From CAVVVS01 sp963751355 (GTDB lineage Bacteria; Bacteroidota; Ignavibacteria; Ignavibacteriales; Ignavibacteriaceae): DNA of 64,000 nucleotides. Position numbers and translations under genes: made by a program. The notes beneath the pieces are model-generated. The model did no database searches, had not been told where the DNA came from, and was given only the letters and a program-made list of their open reading frames with translations. The DNA lies in contig CAVVVS010000074.1 in assembly GCA_963751355.1 (NCBI GenBank), positions 1-64,000 of the forward strand, read 5' to 3'. Below, in pieces: positions 9,403 through 18,609 of the stretch (the first letter of the stretch is position 1; each line of letters begins with the position of its first letter).

Positions 9403-9417
9403 TAATGTTTATCATTA
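9403..9417. promoter_or_regulatory. Fur-box-like palindrome upstream of the iron exporter gene
   Basis: TAATGTTTATCATTA has perfect 5-bp arms (TAATG/CATTA) around TTTAT and agrees with the core of the classical 19-bp Fur box at 14 of 19 positions when aligned as GGTAATGTTTATCATTAAA. It overlaps the predicted transcript start and lies 48 bases before an iron-transport gene, which is where a repressor site would be expected. Control by Fur or a Fur-family protein is an inference. Confidence 0.5.
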
Positions 9418-9464
9418 AAACAAAATTAAAATTTATACGATCCAAAATTTAGAAATCTTGAAAT

Positions 9465-10574
9465 ATGAGTAAGAAAAAAAATATATTAATATGGCAGCAT
9501 CACCTTCAGGAAGAAATTGATGCGGCTTTTTTATATCGAGTCCTTGCTGATCAAGTAGAAGATTCAAAAAGGAAAGAGATTTACTTACGGTTAGCTGAAG
9601 TTGAAGATAAACATACAAAAGCCTGGGGAGATCTGCTTGTTAAAAACGGTATCAGGGTAAAGGTGCTTAAACCATCGAGGCAGGCAAAAATTCTGGCCTG
9701 GGCATCTAAAAAATTCGGCTCATGGGTATTATCACGTGCATTGATGAACGAAGAAGCTGATGAAGTAAAATCATACATGGGACTTTATAAAACCAGTTCC
9801 GATGAATCCACAAAAAATATAGCCCTCAGGCTTGCCAAAGATTCTGCCGAACATGCAGGTGAACTAATGGATATAAAGGGAGTAAGCGAAGAACCCTGGC
9901 ACAAATCTGAGTCTGGCGGGATGTTAAGAAATGTAGTTTATGGTTTTAATGACGGCTTAACGGCAAACTTCGGATTAATTGCCGGAGTTATCGGTGCAAG
10001 CGTTGCACCTCACATTATTTTAATCTCGGGAATATCCGGAATGATTGCTGATGCACTTTCGATGGGGTCTTCCGGTTATCTGGCTGCTATAAGCGAAAAG
10101 GAAGTATATGAACATGAAATAATGATGGAACGTGAAGAAATACGATTGATGCCCGAACTTGAAACGGAAGAATTGGCCCTAATTTATGAATCAAAGGGTA
10201 TGAATAAGGAAGATGCAAAAGCGCTTGCAGCAGATGTCATGGAAAATCCCGAACAGGCGCTGGATGAAAAAGTAAAAGAAGAACTTGGAATAGGTGAGCA
10301 AGTTATAAGCCCCTTCCGTGAAGGCTGGATTACAGGACTGGCAACTGCGATTGGAGCTTTGATTCCCATATTTCCATTTTTCTTTTTCGGAGGGGAAACA
10401 GCAATGTGGATTGCTTTTATAATTGCAATGATCGCTCACTTTGGCGTAGGCGCGGCGCGCAGCTTTTTTACGGGTCGAGGAATATTCAGAAGCGGATTTG
10501 ATATGTTTATTGTCGGGTTTGGAATAGCTGCAGCCGGTTATTTCCTTGGCGAATTTATTGCTCATTTATTATAA
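9465..10574 (+). CDS. mbfA: Ferritin-like/VIT1 fusion iron exporter (MbfA/Er-VIT1 family)
   Basis: The protein joins an N-terminal ferritin-like (erythrin) four-helix domain (about residues 5-145) to a C-terminal VIT1/CCC1 membrane domain (about 150-369). This is the plan of the membrane-bound ferritin A family, which exports iron and protects against iron and peroxide stress. Di-iron ligands are visible as HLQEEIDAAFLY (Glu16/Glu17), RLAEVEDKH, MNEEADE and DSAEHAGE. The VIT part has GFNDGLTANFGLIAGV and a cytosolic glutamate/methionine-rich segment (HEIMMEREEIRLMPELETEE) followed by the last three membrane helices. It lies behind a Fur-like box and 17 bases before an SDR gene. The family is firm; the direction of transport is taken from studied relatives. 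Confidence 0.9.
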   Translation: MSKKKNILIWQHHLQEEIDAAFLYRVLADQVEDSKRKEIYLRLAEVEDKHTKAWGDLLVKNGIRVKVLKPSRQAKILAWASKKFGSWVLSRALMNEEADEVKSYMGLYKTSSDESTKNIALRLAKDSAEHAGELMDIKGVSEEPWHKSESGGMLRNVVYGFNDGLTANFGLIAGVIGASVAPHIILISGISGMIADALSMGSSGYLAAISEKEVYEHEIMMEREEIRLMPELETEELALIYESKGMNKEDAKALAADVMENPEQALDEKVKEELGIGEQVISPFREGWITGLATAIGALIPIFPFFFFGGETAMWIAFIIAMIAHFGVGAARSFFTGRGIFRSGFDMFIVGFGIAAAGYFLGEFIAHLL

Positions 10575-10591
10575 AATTTGAGGAGGTTAGT

Positions 10592-11284
10592 ATGAATATT
10601 AAAGATTCAACATTTCTAATTACAGGTGGAAGTGCCGGAATAGGTAAAGCAACTGCAAAACTTTTAATTGAAAAGGGAGGCAAAGTTGCAATTACAGCCA
10701 GGGGAAAAGAGAGATTACTCAAAACTGCGGAAGAAATAGGGGCATTCCCGATTCATGCTGATGTTGCTGATTCAGAAGTTATTGATCGAGTTTATGAAGA
10801 ATTTCTTAGCAAATTTAAGAAACTTGATTGTCTGATTAACAATGCGGGTATCGGCGGCGGTTCTGATTTAACAACATTGAGTATTGATGATTTTATGAAA
10901 GTTTATTCTGTAAATGTTTTCGGAGCGGCTATGATGGCTAAAAAAGCAGCAGATTTATTCAAAAAGAAGAATTACGGAAATATTATTAATATCGGTTCTA
11001 CAGCAGGCTCAAAAGGTTATGTAGGGGGAACGGTCTATTCTTCTTCCAAACATGCTTTAAAAGGAATGACTCAATGCTGGCAGGCTGAATTAAGAAAATA
11101 TAATGTGAGAGTAATGCTTCTTAATCCAAGTGAGGTACGTACTTCGTTCGGCGGAGTTGAATCGCCGGAAGTTCCGAACAGGCTCAGAGGTCAAGAAATT
11201 GCACATGCAATAGTGTCTGTCCTGGAAATGGACGATAGGGGATTCATCCCTGAATTTGCGGTTTGGGCAACGAATCCTTTTTAA
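10592..11284 (+). CDS. Short-chain dehydrogenase/reductase
   Basis: This is a 230-residue classical SDR with a Rossmann nucleotide site LITGGSAGIGKATAKLL, the NNAGIGGG element, the active-site serine in INIGSTAGS and the YSSSKHALKGM Tyr-x-x-x-Lys motif. AGGAGG precedes the ATG at ideal spacing. It starts 17 bases after the iron exporter gene, so co-transcription is likely, though a metabolic link is not obvious. It resembles 3-oxoacyl-ACP reductase-like and sepiapterin-reductase-like SDRs in length and motif order; the substrate is unknown. Confidence 0.88.
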   Translation: MNIKDSTFLITGGSAGIGKATAKLLIEKGGKVAITARGKERLLKTAEEIGAFPIHADVADSEVIDRVYEEFLSKFKKLDCLINNAGIGGGSDLTTLSIDDFMKVYSVNVFGAAMMAKKAADLFKKKNYGNIINIGSTAGSKGYVGGTVYSSSKHALKGMTQCWQAELRKYNVRVMLLNPSEVRTSFGGVESPEVPNRLRGQEIAHAIVSVLEMDDRGFIPEFAVWATNPF

Positions 11285-11362
11285 TATTTCTGAATCTAAT
11301 GCCAGAGAAGTGGTATATAATTATGCAAAAAATAAATTGATTTAAAAAGAAAGGGGTATATA

Positions 11363-11824
11363 TTGAAAAAAAACGCAGTAGTTTTATTTGCATTTACGTT
11401 TTTTATTTTTATTTCCGGATGTAATAATCACGCGAGAGAAAATGCCCTGCAATGGAATGATAATTTAGAGGCTGCGGTTAAAATAGCTAAGAAGGAAAAT
11501 CGTTCAATACTGGTCGACTTTACGGGATCGGATTGGTGTATTTGGTGCAAAAGATTGAGTAAAGAAGTGTTCTCACAGGATGATTTTATAAATTATGCAA
11601 AGAATAATTTAGTACTGGTAAAAATTGATTTTCCTAGGAGTATACAACAAAGTCCCGCAACGGTTTATTATAATAGACAATTAGCCGAAAGATTCGGAGT
11701 GAAGGGATTTCCTACTATTGTATTGCTAGACAGCAAGGGCTATATAGTTGCTACTACCGGTTATAGAGAAGGCGGAGCTGCAGCTTACGTGTCCCATCTT
11801 CAATCTCTGCTAAAGAATATGTAA
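11363..11824 (+). CDS. Thioredoxin-fold lipoprotein
   Basis: This 153-residue envelope protein has a lipoprotein signal peptide ending in ISGC (lipid-modified Cys20), followed by a thioredoxin-like domain with the redox motif WCIWCK (Cys59-x-x-Cys62) and the cis-Pro region GVKGFPTIVLLD. It belongs to the thioredoxin_7/DUF255-like group and probably reduces or isomerises disulfides of exported proteins. The start is TTG at 11363, supported by AAAGGGG 5-8 bases upstream and by the signal peptide beginning there; no ATG fits. A hairpin terminator follows 34 bases after the stop. Confidence 0.85.
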   Translation: MKKNAVVLFAFTFFIFISGCNNHARENALQWNDNLEAAVKIAKKENRSILVDFTGSDWCIWCKRLSKEVFSQDDFINYAKNNLVLVKIDFPRSIQQSPATVYYNRQLAERFGVKGFPTIVLLDSKGYIVATTGYREGGAAAYVSHLQSLLKNM

Positions 11825-11857
11825 TAAGCACAAATTAATTTTGACAACATTATTTTA

Positions 11858-11885
11858 AGCCGCTTTGCCAGAGGCGGCTATTTTA
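11858..11885 (+). terminator. Factor-independent terminator after the thioredoxin-like gene
   Basis: An 8-bp stem AGCCGCTT/AGGCGGCT (one G-U pair) closes a 6-nt loop and is followed by ATTTTAT. It lies just past the stop of the thioredoxin-fold lipoprotein gene and probably ends the exporter-SDR-thioredoxin transcript. Confidence 0.75.
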
Positions 11886-12047
11886 TATCACCTTCAATAA
11901 AATTATTCTGTTATACAACCCTTTTAATTTCCTAATCCTGTATTTAATAAAATTTCAGAAAAAATTTCCCTTCTTTGTTATAAGATTTTATTTAAATATT
12001 TTCTTATTTTCATCAAACCCATTTCTTAATAAAACAAAAAAACAAAC

Positions 12048-13259
12048 ATGAATCCCTGGAAAGGATTAAAAGATCTTTCAAGTAACATGTGGATAATATT
12101 TTTTACTACCTTGATAAACAGAGCCGGTACAATGGTTCTGCCTTTCCTTGCTTTATACTTAACACAAAAACAAAAGGAATCGGCTTCAAGCGCCGGGTTG
12201 GTGATAGCATTTTACGGTATCGGCGCATTGGTTACCGCACCTTTCGTAGGAAAACTCAGCGACTATTTCGGGGAGTTAAAAATAATGAAATTTTCGTTGT
12301 TCGGTGCAAGTTTGCTCCTGTTTGTTTATACTATCATTAATAACTATTACTTAATCCTTTTGTTTACGTTTCTTTACGCAGTAATAAATGAAGCTTTTCG
12401 TCCGGCAAATCTTTCTTTGATTTCCGAAGTCGTTTCATCCGAACAGAGACGGTCCGCTTATGCGCTTAATCGTCTTGCCGCTAATCTTGGGATGAGTATC
12501 GGACCCGTAGTTGGGGGCTTTTTAGCTGTTGTTAATTTTTCGTTACTATTTTACGTCGACGGTGCAACCTCTATACTAGCTGCTTTCTTTCTTGTATTTT
12601 CAAAGTGGCAGAAAACTGAGGAGATTGAAGAGCATGAAGGTTTCCAAGATGTAGCCGGATCCGAAACAAATGAGCTAAGAATAATAAAGGATAAAAGATT
12701 ATTATATTTTTTATTTGCGCTTTTACCGGTTCCTATAGTTTATTTGCAAAGCCACGCATCTATGCCGCTTTTTCTGGTAAGAAACTTACATTTTTCAGAA
12801 TCGACCTATGGAATATTGTTCACCGTAAATACAATACTAATTATATTAATTGAAGTTCCGCTGAATAATATGATTACTCATTGGTCGGATAGAAAAGCAT
12901 TATCAACGGGAGCATTGCTTTGCGGAATAGGGTTTGGTGCTATGGCTTTTGCTAAAGATATTTACAGTTTAATTTTTACAATTGTTATTTGGACATTCGG
13001 TGAAATGATAATTTTTCCTGCCAGCTCCGCTTACATGTCGGAGATTGCACCCAAAGAACGGCGGGGACAGTATATGGGAATCTTCCAGATGACATTCAGT
13101 CTAGCTTTTGCAATAGGACCATGGATGGGAACAATGGTTCTACAATACATGGGAGCTTCTACCTTATGGATTGGATCTTTTTTCTTGTGTTCAATATCTG
13201 CAATTATGATGCTAAAAGTACAATCCGTTGGAGTAGAATCTAAATCCATTACAAGATAA
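12048..13259 (+). CDS. MFS transporter, probable drug or small-molecule efflux
   Basis: This is a 403-residue major facilitator with twelve predicted membrane segments in two halves joined by a charged loop around residues 185-220. The loop between helices 2 and 3 has the family motif GKLSDYFGELKIMKF, and its second-half echo is SDRKALSTG. The pattern NEAFRPANLSLISEVVSSEQRRSAYALNR and the overall length resemble the MdtH-like/TetA-related multidrug group. There is no clear Shine-Dalgarno sequence before the ATG. No regulator is adjacent, and the substrate cannot be deduced. Confidence 0.88.
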   Translation: MNPWKGLKDLSSNMWIIFFTTLINRAGTMVLPFLALYLTQKQKESASSAGLVIAFYGIGALVTAPFVGKLSDYFGELKIMKFSLFGASLLLFVYTIINNYYLILLFTFLYAVINEAFRPANLSLISEVVSSEQRRSAYALNRLAANLGMSIGPVVGGFLAVVNFSLLFYVDGATSILAAFFLVFSKWQKTEEIEEHEGFQDVAGSETNELRIIKDKRLLYFLFALLPVPIVYLQSHASMPLFLVRNLHFSESTYGILFTVNTILIILIEVPLNNMITHWSDRKALSTGALLCGIGFGAMAFAKDIYSLIFTIVIWTFGEMIIFPASSAYMSEIAPKERRGQYMGIFQMTFSLAFAIGPWMGTMVLQYMGASTLWIGSFFLCSISAIMMLKVQSVGVESKSITR

Positions 13260-13438
13260 GAATACATATCAAAAATAGGAAACATCCATCAAATACCCTC
13301 ATGGAGCATCAATAGAAACTGATAAGATGCTTCATATTACATTTGCCTACATGTACTATCTATATAGTAAACCAAATCGAAATTAATTATCTTTCATTCA
13401 CAAAATAACAACGTTATTATAAATACGCGAAAACTCCG

Positions 13439-15850
13439 ATGCAGAAACAAATAATAATTGTTCTAGTTTTCTTATGTACGATATCAACTTATCCGCAACA
13501 ATTTTTTATTCACGGAAAAGTAGAGGACAAAAGTACCGGCGAACCGTTAAGTTACGGCAATATACGGGTAATGAATTCAACACTTGGTACAGCCGCAAAT
13601 AAAGAGGGGAAATATGAACTTAAATTGGATAAGGGAACTTACAAGTTAATTGCTTCTTTTATAGGCTATATTTCAGACACACTTACCGTAGTATTAAACA
13701 GCCCGGAAAACAATATCAATTTTTTATTATCACAGACAAACATTACTCTACCCGAAATAATGGTGAGACCGGGAGATAACCCGGCACTCAGAATAATTAG
13801 AAAAGCAATTGAAACCAAGAAACGTCGTGATAAGATACTGCACAGTTATGAATTTGAGGCTTACACTAAAGGAATAATTAAAACTCAAAAAGATTTTTCT
13901 TCCCGTGATAATAGTGTTGACCTAAATATCGGTAAAGATACTTCTGCCTTAAAAATAACGGGAATACTTGAAAATGAGAGTAAAGGCTATTATAAAAAGC
14001 CGGATAATTATAAAGAAGTAATAATTGCTCGTAAACAAAGTGCTAATTTTCCGCCGACCATAAATACTCTCACCGGCGGGAGAATACTTCAAAATTTTTA
14101 TGACAACAAAATCAATTTTCTTGGAAAAGATTTACCTGGTCCTTTATCGAATAATTCATTGAATTATTATTACTTTTATCTTACCGGAACATCCGCGATA
14201 GATAATAAAACAGTTTATAAAATATTCATGTCCCCGGATGATCCTGACGATCCCGGCTTTGTTGGCGATTTGTTTATTACAGACAGCACTTATGATCTAA
14301 TTAAAGTGGAACTGGGATTAAACCGGGCTGCTAATACCGGCGGATTATTTGACAGCGTGGATATCTTCCAGCAATTTTCTGAATTTAATGATTCTGTTTA
14401 CATGCCCATTGACTACAGGTTGTTTGTAAAATTAAATTTTTTAAACCTTGCGAAAATAGGTTTTGAATTAAATACGATCCTATATGACTATCAAATAAAT
14501 CCCAATATCAATGATAAATTTTTTAACAAAGCCATACTTACTGTTTTGCCGGGAGCAGATAATAAAGATTCAACTTATTGGAAAAATGTGGTGATTATTC
14601 CTAATACAAAGGAAGAACAAACGGCTTATACAAGAATTGATAGTTTGGAAAGCATACCGCGAACATTCTGGAATGATTTTTCTCCTCTATCCACGCGGAT
14701 GAATTTATCAAAACATTTCTCGGTAAGTGCACCGCTTGGAATGTACCATTTCAACAGAGTCGAAGGTAATGCTCTCGATTTCGGAATGTTTCTAAAGCAA
14801 GCTGTAAATCGAAGATTTAACTCATTGTTACAATTTTCATATGGATTTGCAGATAAACGTGTTAAAACTAATTTTGATGCATCTTATCTACTTGGCGATT
14901 ACCGTACCTACAAGTTATCTTTTAATGCATTCAACGAGTTAAATGTTCTCTTTGGAAATTCTGATAACTATAATGAGTTGACTTCAACTATATTAGCACT
15001 GGTTGCAAAAAATGATTTTAGAGATTATTACTATTCCGGCGGATTTAACTTTAGGGCATCGGGTGAAGTATTCCCGGTTCTGAGTTTGTATACGGGATAT
15101 TCAACCGAAACCGATAAAAATGCTTTCAAGAATACCGAGTTTTCAATTTTTTCCAAAAATAGAAGTTTCCCAAAAAATCTACCGGTCTTTGAAACAAAAG
15201 TAAATTCTATAAAAGCAGGTTTTAATTTCGACTTCCGGGATTATATTGAAGACGGATTTTTTAGAAGAAGAACATCCTTAGGAAAATCATTTATTACTTT
15301 TGGTGGAAGCATAATTATTTCTGATAAAAATTATCTCAATAGCGATGTTAATTTCACAACTTATGAATTTAGAAGCAGGGGAGTAATTAACACGTTTAAT
15401 TCGGCAAAGTTAAATTTTAGAATATTCGGAATGTACACAAAAGGTGAACTGCCGTATCAACTTTTATACTCATTGCCTGGCAATATAGATTTGACTGCAC
15501 AAAATTACACTTTCCGTACTTTGAATATGAACGAAATTCTTGGAGACAGGGTAGTCACATTAAATTTGGAACATGATTTCGGAGATCAGCTTTTCAGATT
15601 ATTGAAAATACCTATATTAAAAGATATGGAACTTCAATTAAACACTTTCCTGAATATTGCCTATTCAGATGCAGGAAATCAGACAAAAGCAATTTCACCT
15701 TATTCATTAAAATCTTTCAAACATCCATTCTTTGAAATCGGGTTTGGTATCGGACAAATTCTTTTTCCGCTGCAATTAGATTTTTCATGGAAATTGAATT
15801 ACCGGGATGGAAATAATTTCCGTTTCGGGATTAACTCTTTTATATTTTAA
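13439..15850 (+). CDS. DUF5686 outer-membrane protein with carboxypeptidase-like regulatory domain
   Basis: This is an 803-residue exported protein. A signal peptide (MQKQIIIVLVFLCTISTYPQ) is followed by a carboxypeptidase-regulatory-like beta sandwich at about 22-105 (GKVEDKSTGEPLSYGNIRV, GYISDTLTVVL), then the large DUF5686 region. The last 350 residues look like alternating beta strands of an outer-membrane barrel and the protein ends in Phe. Such proteins are common in Bacteroidota. They resemble TonB-dependent receptors in their N-terminal domain but lack the plug and TonB box, and their function is not established. Flanking genes give no further clue. Confidence 0.82.
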   Translation: MQKQIIIVLVFLCTISTYPQQFFIHGKVEDKSTGEPLSYGNIRVMNSTLGTAANKEGKYELKLDKGTYKLIASFIGYISDTLTVVLNSPENNINFLLSQTNITLPEIMVRPGDNPALRIIRKAIETKKRRDKILHSYEFEAYTKGIIKTQKDFSSRDNSVDLNIGKDTSALKITGILENESKGYYKKPDNYKEVIIARKQSANFPPTINTLTGGRILQNFYDNKINFLGKDLPGPLSNNSLNYYYFYLTGTSAIDNKTVYKIFMSPDDPDDPGFVGDLFITDSTYDLIKVELGLNRAANTGGLFDSVDIFQQFSEFNDSVYMPIDYRLFVKLNFLNLAKIGFELNTILYDYQINPNINDKFFNKAILTVLPGADNKDSTYWKNVVIIPNTKEEQTAYTRIDSLESIPRTFWNDFSPLSTRMNLSKHFSVSAPLGMYHFNRVEGNALDFGMFLKQAVNRRFNSLLQFSYGFADKRVKTNFDASYLLGDYRTYKLSFNAFNELNVLFGNSDNYNELTSTILALVAKNDFRDYYYSGGFNFRASGEVFPVLSLYTGYSTETDKNAFKNTEFSIFSKNRSFPKNLPVFETKVNSIKAGFNFDFRDYIEDGFFRRRTSLGKSFITFGGSIIISDKNYLNSDVNFTTYEFRSRGVINTFNSAKLNFRIFGMYTKGELPYQLLYSLPGNIDLTAQNYTFRTLNMNEILGDRVVTLNLEHDFGDQLFRLLKIPILKDMELQLNTFLNIAYSDAGNQTKAISPYSLKSFKHPFFEIGFGIGQILFPLQLDFSWKLNYRDGNNFRFGINSFIF

Positions 15851-16017
15851 TTCGTTTTTGTTAGTTGTGCAGGGTAAAAATTTCGAATCAAATTTTAATC
15901 TGTTTATTTGACAATAAGCAACAAAATCAGATGGAACAGCCCTGCAAATTTATACGCATGCACATACCTTGATTTTAATAGGAGACTGTATAAATTTCAG
16001 CAGTTCAGGTGCGTAAC

Positions 16018-16374
16018 ATGAGTTATAAACATTTTCAATATTTTTGGTATGCGATGAAAGTTAAAAATATTTATGAAGATTTACCCTCTAAAATTCCCGC
16101 GGAAATATTAGAGAATATTTTTCAAAATGATAAAATTAGGATTGAAAGAATTATTTCTAAAGGTCAGGCTTCTCCGCCTGCTTACTGGTATAATCAAAAT
16201 CAAAACGAATGGGTAATAGTGCTGAAAGGAAGCGCTAAGTTATTATTCAAAGGGGATGTTGTACCTGTTATTATGAATGAAGGCGACTACATGAACATAA
16301 TTGCTCACACCGAGCATCGTGTCGAATATACAGATTCTTCAACTGAGACAATTTGGCTCGCAGTCTTTTACTGA
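16018..16374 (+). CDS. Cupin-fold protein
   Basis: This small single-domain cupin reads SPPAYWYNQNQNEWVIVLKGSAKLLF (metal-site Trp/Glu pattern of motif 1) and GDYMNIIAHTEHRVEYTD (motif 2 with two His). Related stand-alone cupins begin close to KNIYEDLPSKIPAE, so translation could start at ATG 16054, giving 106 residues. I list ATG 16018, which has AGG 8 bases upstream; GTG 16009 is a third option. The ligand is unknown. Strands and metal ligands are intact, so it is probably a functional small enzyme or sensor rather than a fragment. Confidence 0.75.
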   Translation: MSYKHFQYFWYAMKVKNIYEDLPSKIPAEILENIFQNDKIRIERIISKGQASPPAYWYNQNQNEWVIVLKGSAKLLFKGDVVPVIMNEGDYMNIIAHTEHRVEYTDSSTETIWLAVFY

Positions 16375-16687
16375 TTCTAAGTATTGTTCACACAATTCAA
16401 AGATAATTCCTTTTCTTGAAAACTGCCTGAAATAATATTACCAGGCAATTTCTGCGCTATTCCAGGCAGATGTAAATTTTAGATAGGTTTATAACTTGTT
16501 GTGAAATTTATAGATAATACAACCCTTTAATTTGGCACGATTGTGAATACAAAAATATTGAAGTAAATCGTAAAATTCTAGTAAAAGAGTATTAAACATT
16601 TTTCTTACGTAAAGTGTCTAATAATTTATTGATGGGAGAATAATTCTTTTGCTTTTTTTAATATTTAGAACCTAAAAAGAGGTGACT
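16375..16687. other. 313-bp intergenic region
   Basis: Just after the cupin gene a weak hairpin TGCCTG...CAGGCA (around 16426-16446) is seen, followed by a second CAGGCA, without a clear T-run. The remainder is AT-rich and should hold the promoter of the following secreted protein; I recognise nothing specific in it. Confidence 0.4.
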
Positions 16688-18553
16688 ATGAAAAACATCG
16701 TAAAATTACCACAACTATTGATTCTCTTTTTTCTTCTTGGTGCAGTAAGTTTTTCCCAACCCGATGCCCCCGTCAATCTTAGTGCTTCACAAGCTAATTG
16801 GGGCAAGTTTGTATTTGTAAAACTTGCCTGGCAAGGTAATTCTTCGGGATTTACATATCATGAATTTTATAATATCTACCGGAAGAATGGGAGTATTTCA
16901 GACAGCGGAAAATTTCGGAAAATTTTCCATCATGTTCCATTTGAATCTTGGAAGGATAAATTTGTTCATAGAGGACAAACTTACTCTTATTATGTAACAG
17001 CATTGAACCGGCAGGGACAAAGTAAAGCTTCCGATACTTTAGAGGTGACTGTTGACAGCAATATTACAAAAGCTGTCGTAAACGGAACGGTGAAAGATGA
17101 AAAAACTGGAGCGGCTGTTATACCTGCCCGAGTTATGTTTATGCCTGTTTTCGGCTGGGGTAAGGTAAATGTAAAGACTGATAGTGCAGGAAATTATTCT
17201 GCCCGGCTATTTCCCGGATTATATATCATGTATACTATAGCTCCCGGTTATTTTCCGCAATATTATGATAATGTGAGTAACGTTTTCCATGCGAAAAAAA
17301 TTGAAATTAAATCCGGGGATAGTTTAAATATATCCGTTAACCTGGTACCTCGAATCATTCCTAAAATATTTATGCTCAGCGGAAGTGTAAAAAATGCCGC
17401 AGGAAATTCTCTCAAAGCATGGATAACTGTTTACAATTTAAATGCTAACTCACGGAGTCACAGATATATACACACGGGGACCGACAGCGCAGGAAATTAC
17501 TCGGTAAGAGTAAGAGAAGGCGATACGGTGGTTGTTTTTGCAAGAGCACTTAATTTCATACCAGAGTTCTATAACGGTAAGAGAACTTTTCTGGATGCGG
17601 ATAGGATTGCAATAAACCAGGATGTAAAAAATATTAACTTTATATTGGAGCCGAAGCCCGTTTATAAAAACGGCATAACAGGAATAATACAAAATAATGA
17701 CAGTGCCGGGGTTGAATCAATAGTACTTGCAATAAGAAAAGATAACCTTTTAGATCGTCATAGAAGATATTCAACGATTACGGATTCTCTCGGAAATTAT
17801 GCCTTTGCAAACATGATACCGGGAAAATATATACTGATGGCTTTACCGCAGGATGATTATCTTCCCACATACTTCAAGTACGATGGCAGTACTACTTTAA
17901 AATGTAAAGATGCGGATTCTGTTGTTGTCGATTCTTCTGGACTAATTTCCGGAATTAATTTTACCATTCAGTCGATTGAAGATTCCGGTGCAGCAACTGT
18001 TAGTGGGTATGTGAAAGATAATACGGGTAACCCTGTAACCGGTGCAATGGTTTATGCAACAGATGAAAATCAATCGGTGTACTCCTACGGAATTACAGAT
18101 CGTTACGGTGTGTACTCGATAACGGGATTAGTGCCCGGGCGTTATATTATATCTGCTGATAAAGCAGATTATACTTCGGATGAAATAAACAATATTTCAT
18201 TGGATTATGTAAGTGATTATTCCAGTGCTGCGTCCTTTACCATAAATCCTGAAAGTGTTACATCCGCAAACCAGGATATTAATACGGTTAGTAATTACAG
18301 GCTTGAACAAAATTATCCAAACCCCTTCAACCCGACCACTACAATTAGTTACCAAATTCCAACAGCGGGTCATGTAGTTTTAAAAGTATTCAACGTATTA
18401 GGTAAGGAAGTCGCCACATTAATTGATCAGAACAAACCCGCAGGAAATTATCAGATAACTTTCGATGCAAGCAAACTTTCAAGCGGAGTCTATTTTTATC
18501 AAATCACTGCAGGTAATTTTACTGCAACAAGGAAGCTGTTATTACTCAAGTAA
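16688..18553 (+). CDS. Secreted multi-domain protein with type IX sorting domain
   Basis: This is a roughly 621-residue cargo of the type IX secretion system. A signal peptide (MKNIVKLPQLLILFFLLGAV) is followed by a fibronectin-III-like domain (about 25-120). Four carboxypeptidase-regulatory-like repeats come next, each with a copy of GTVKDEKTGA...DSAGNYS...PGLY. The C-terminal sorting domain starts at NYPNPFNPTTTISYQIP and ends in KLLLLK. No catalytic domain is seen, so it may be structural or adhesive. The GTG two codons upstream is part of the ribosome binding site (AAAGAGGTGACT then ATG), so I choose ATG 16688. A strong hairpin terminator follows. Confidence 0.85.
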   Translation: MKNIVKLPQLLILFFLLGAVSFSQPDAPVNLSASQANWGKFVFVKLAWQGNSSGFTYHEFYNIYRKNGSISDSGKFRKIFHHVPFESWKDKFVHRGQTYSYYVTALNRQGQSKASDTLEVTVDSNITKAVVNGTVKDEKTGAAVIPARVMFMPVFGWGKVNVKTDSAGNYSARLFPGLYIMYTIAPGYFPQYYDNVSNVFHAKKIEIKSGDSLNISVNLVPRIIPKIFMLSGSVKNAAGNSLKAWITVYNLNANSRSHRYIHTGTDSAGNYSVRVREGDTVVVFARALNFIPEFYNGKRTFLDADRIAINQDVKNINFILEPKPVYKNGITGIIQNNDSAGVESIVLAIRKDNLLDRHRRYSTITDSLGNYAFANMIPGKYILMALPQDDYLPTYFKYDGSTTLKCKDADSVVVDSSGLISGINFTIQSIEDSGAATVSGYVKDNTGNPVTGAMVYATDENQSVYSYGITDRYGVYSITGLVPGRYIISADKADYTSDEINNISLDYVSDYSSAASFTINPESVTSANQDINTVSNYRLEQNYPNPFNPTTTISYQIPTAGHVVLKVFNVLGKEVATLIDQNKPAGNYQITFDASKLSSGVYFYQITAGNFTATRKLLLLK

Positions 18554-18577
18554 AATAGATTTCTTTATATCATCAGA

Positions 18578-18609
18578 AAAAAGAGCCGTTCGATGAAGCG
18601 GCTCTTTTT
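18578..18609. terminator. Bidirectional factor-independent terminator
   Basis: A perfect 11-bp stem AAAAAGAGCCG/CGGCTCTTTTT with a 10-nt loop sits between the secreted protein gene (forward) and the Nudix gene (reverse). Both strands have A/T-runs in the correct places, and the right arm overlaps the Nudix stop codon region. Confidence 0.85.

Larger units (their letters stand above)
8589..9464. other. 876-bp intergenic region with a palindromic repeat element
   Basis: The region holds copy A of the palindromic element at 8884-9016 and, near its end, a candidate promoter and Fur-like palindrome for the iron exporter (both listed separately). A short dyad TCACAAT...ATTGTGA is also seen around 8678-8696. 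I see no further coding potential or RNA gene. Confidence 0.6.

Noticed and set aside
16682..16684. GTG start for the secreted protein gene
   Set aside because: The GTG is part of the Shine-Dalgarno sequence of the ATG at 16688, where the signal peptide begins. The same reasoning applies to GTG 46876 versus ATG 46885.
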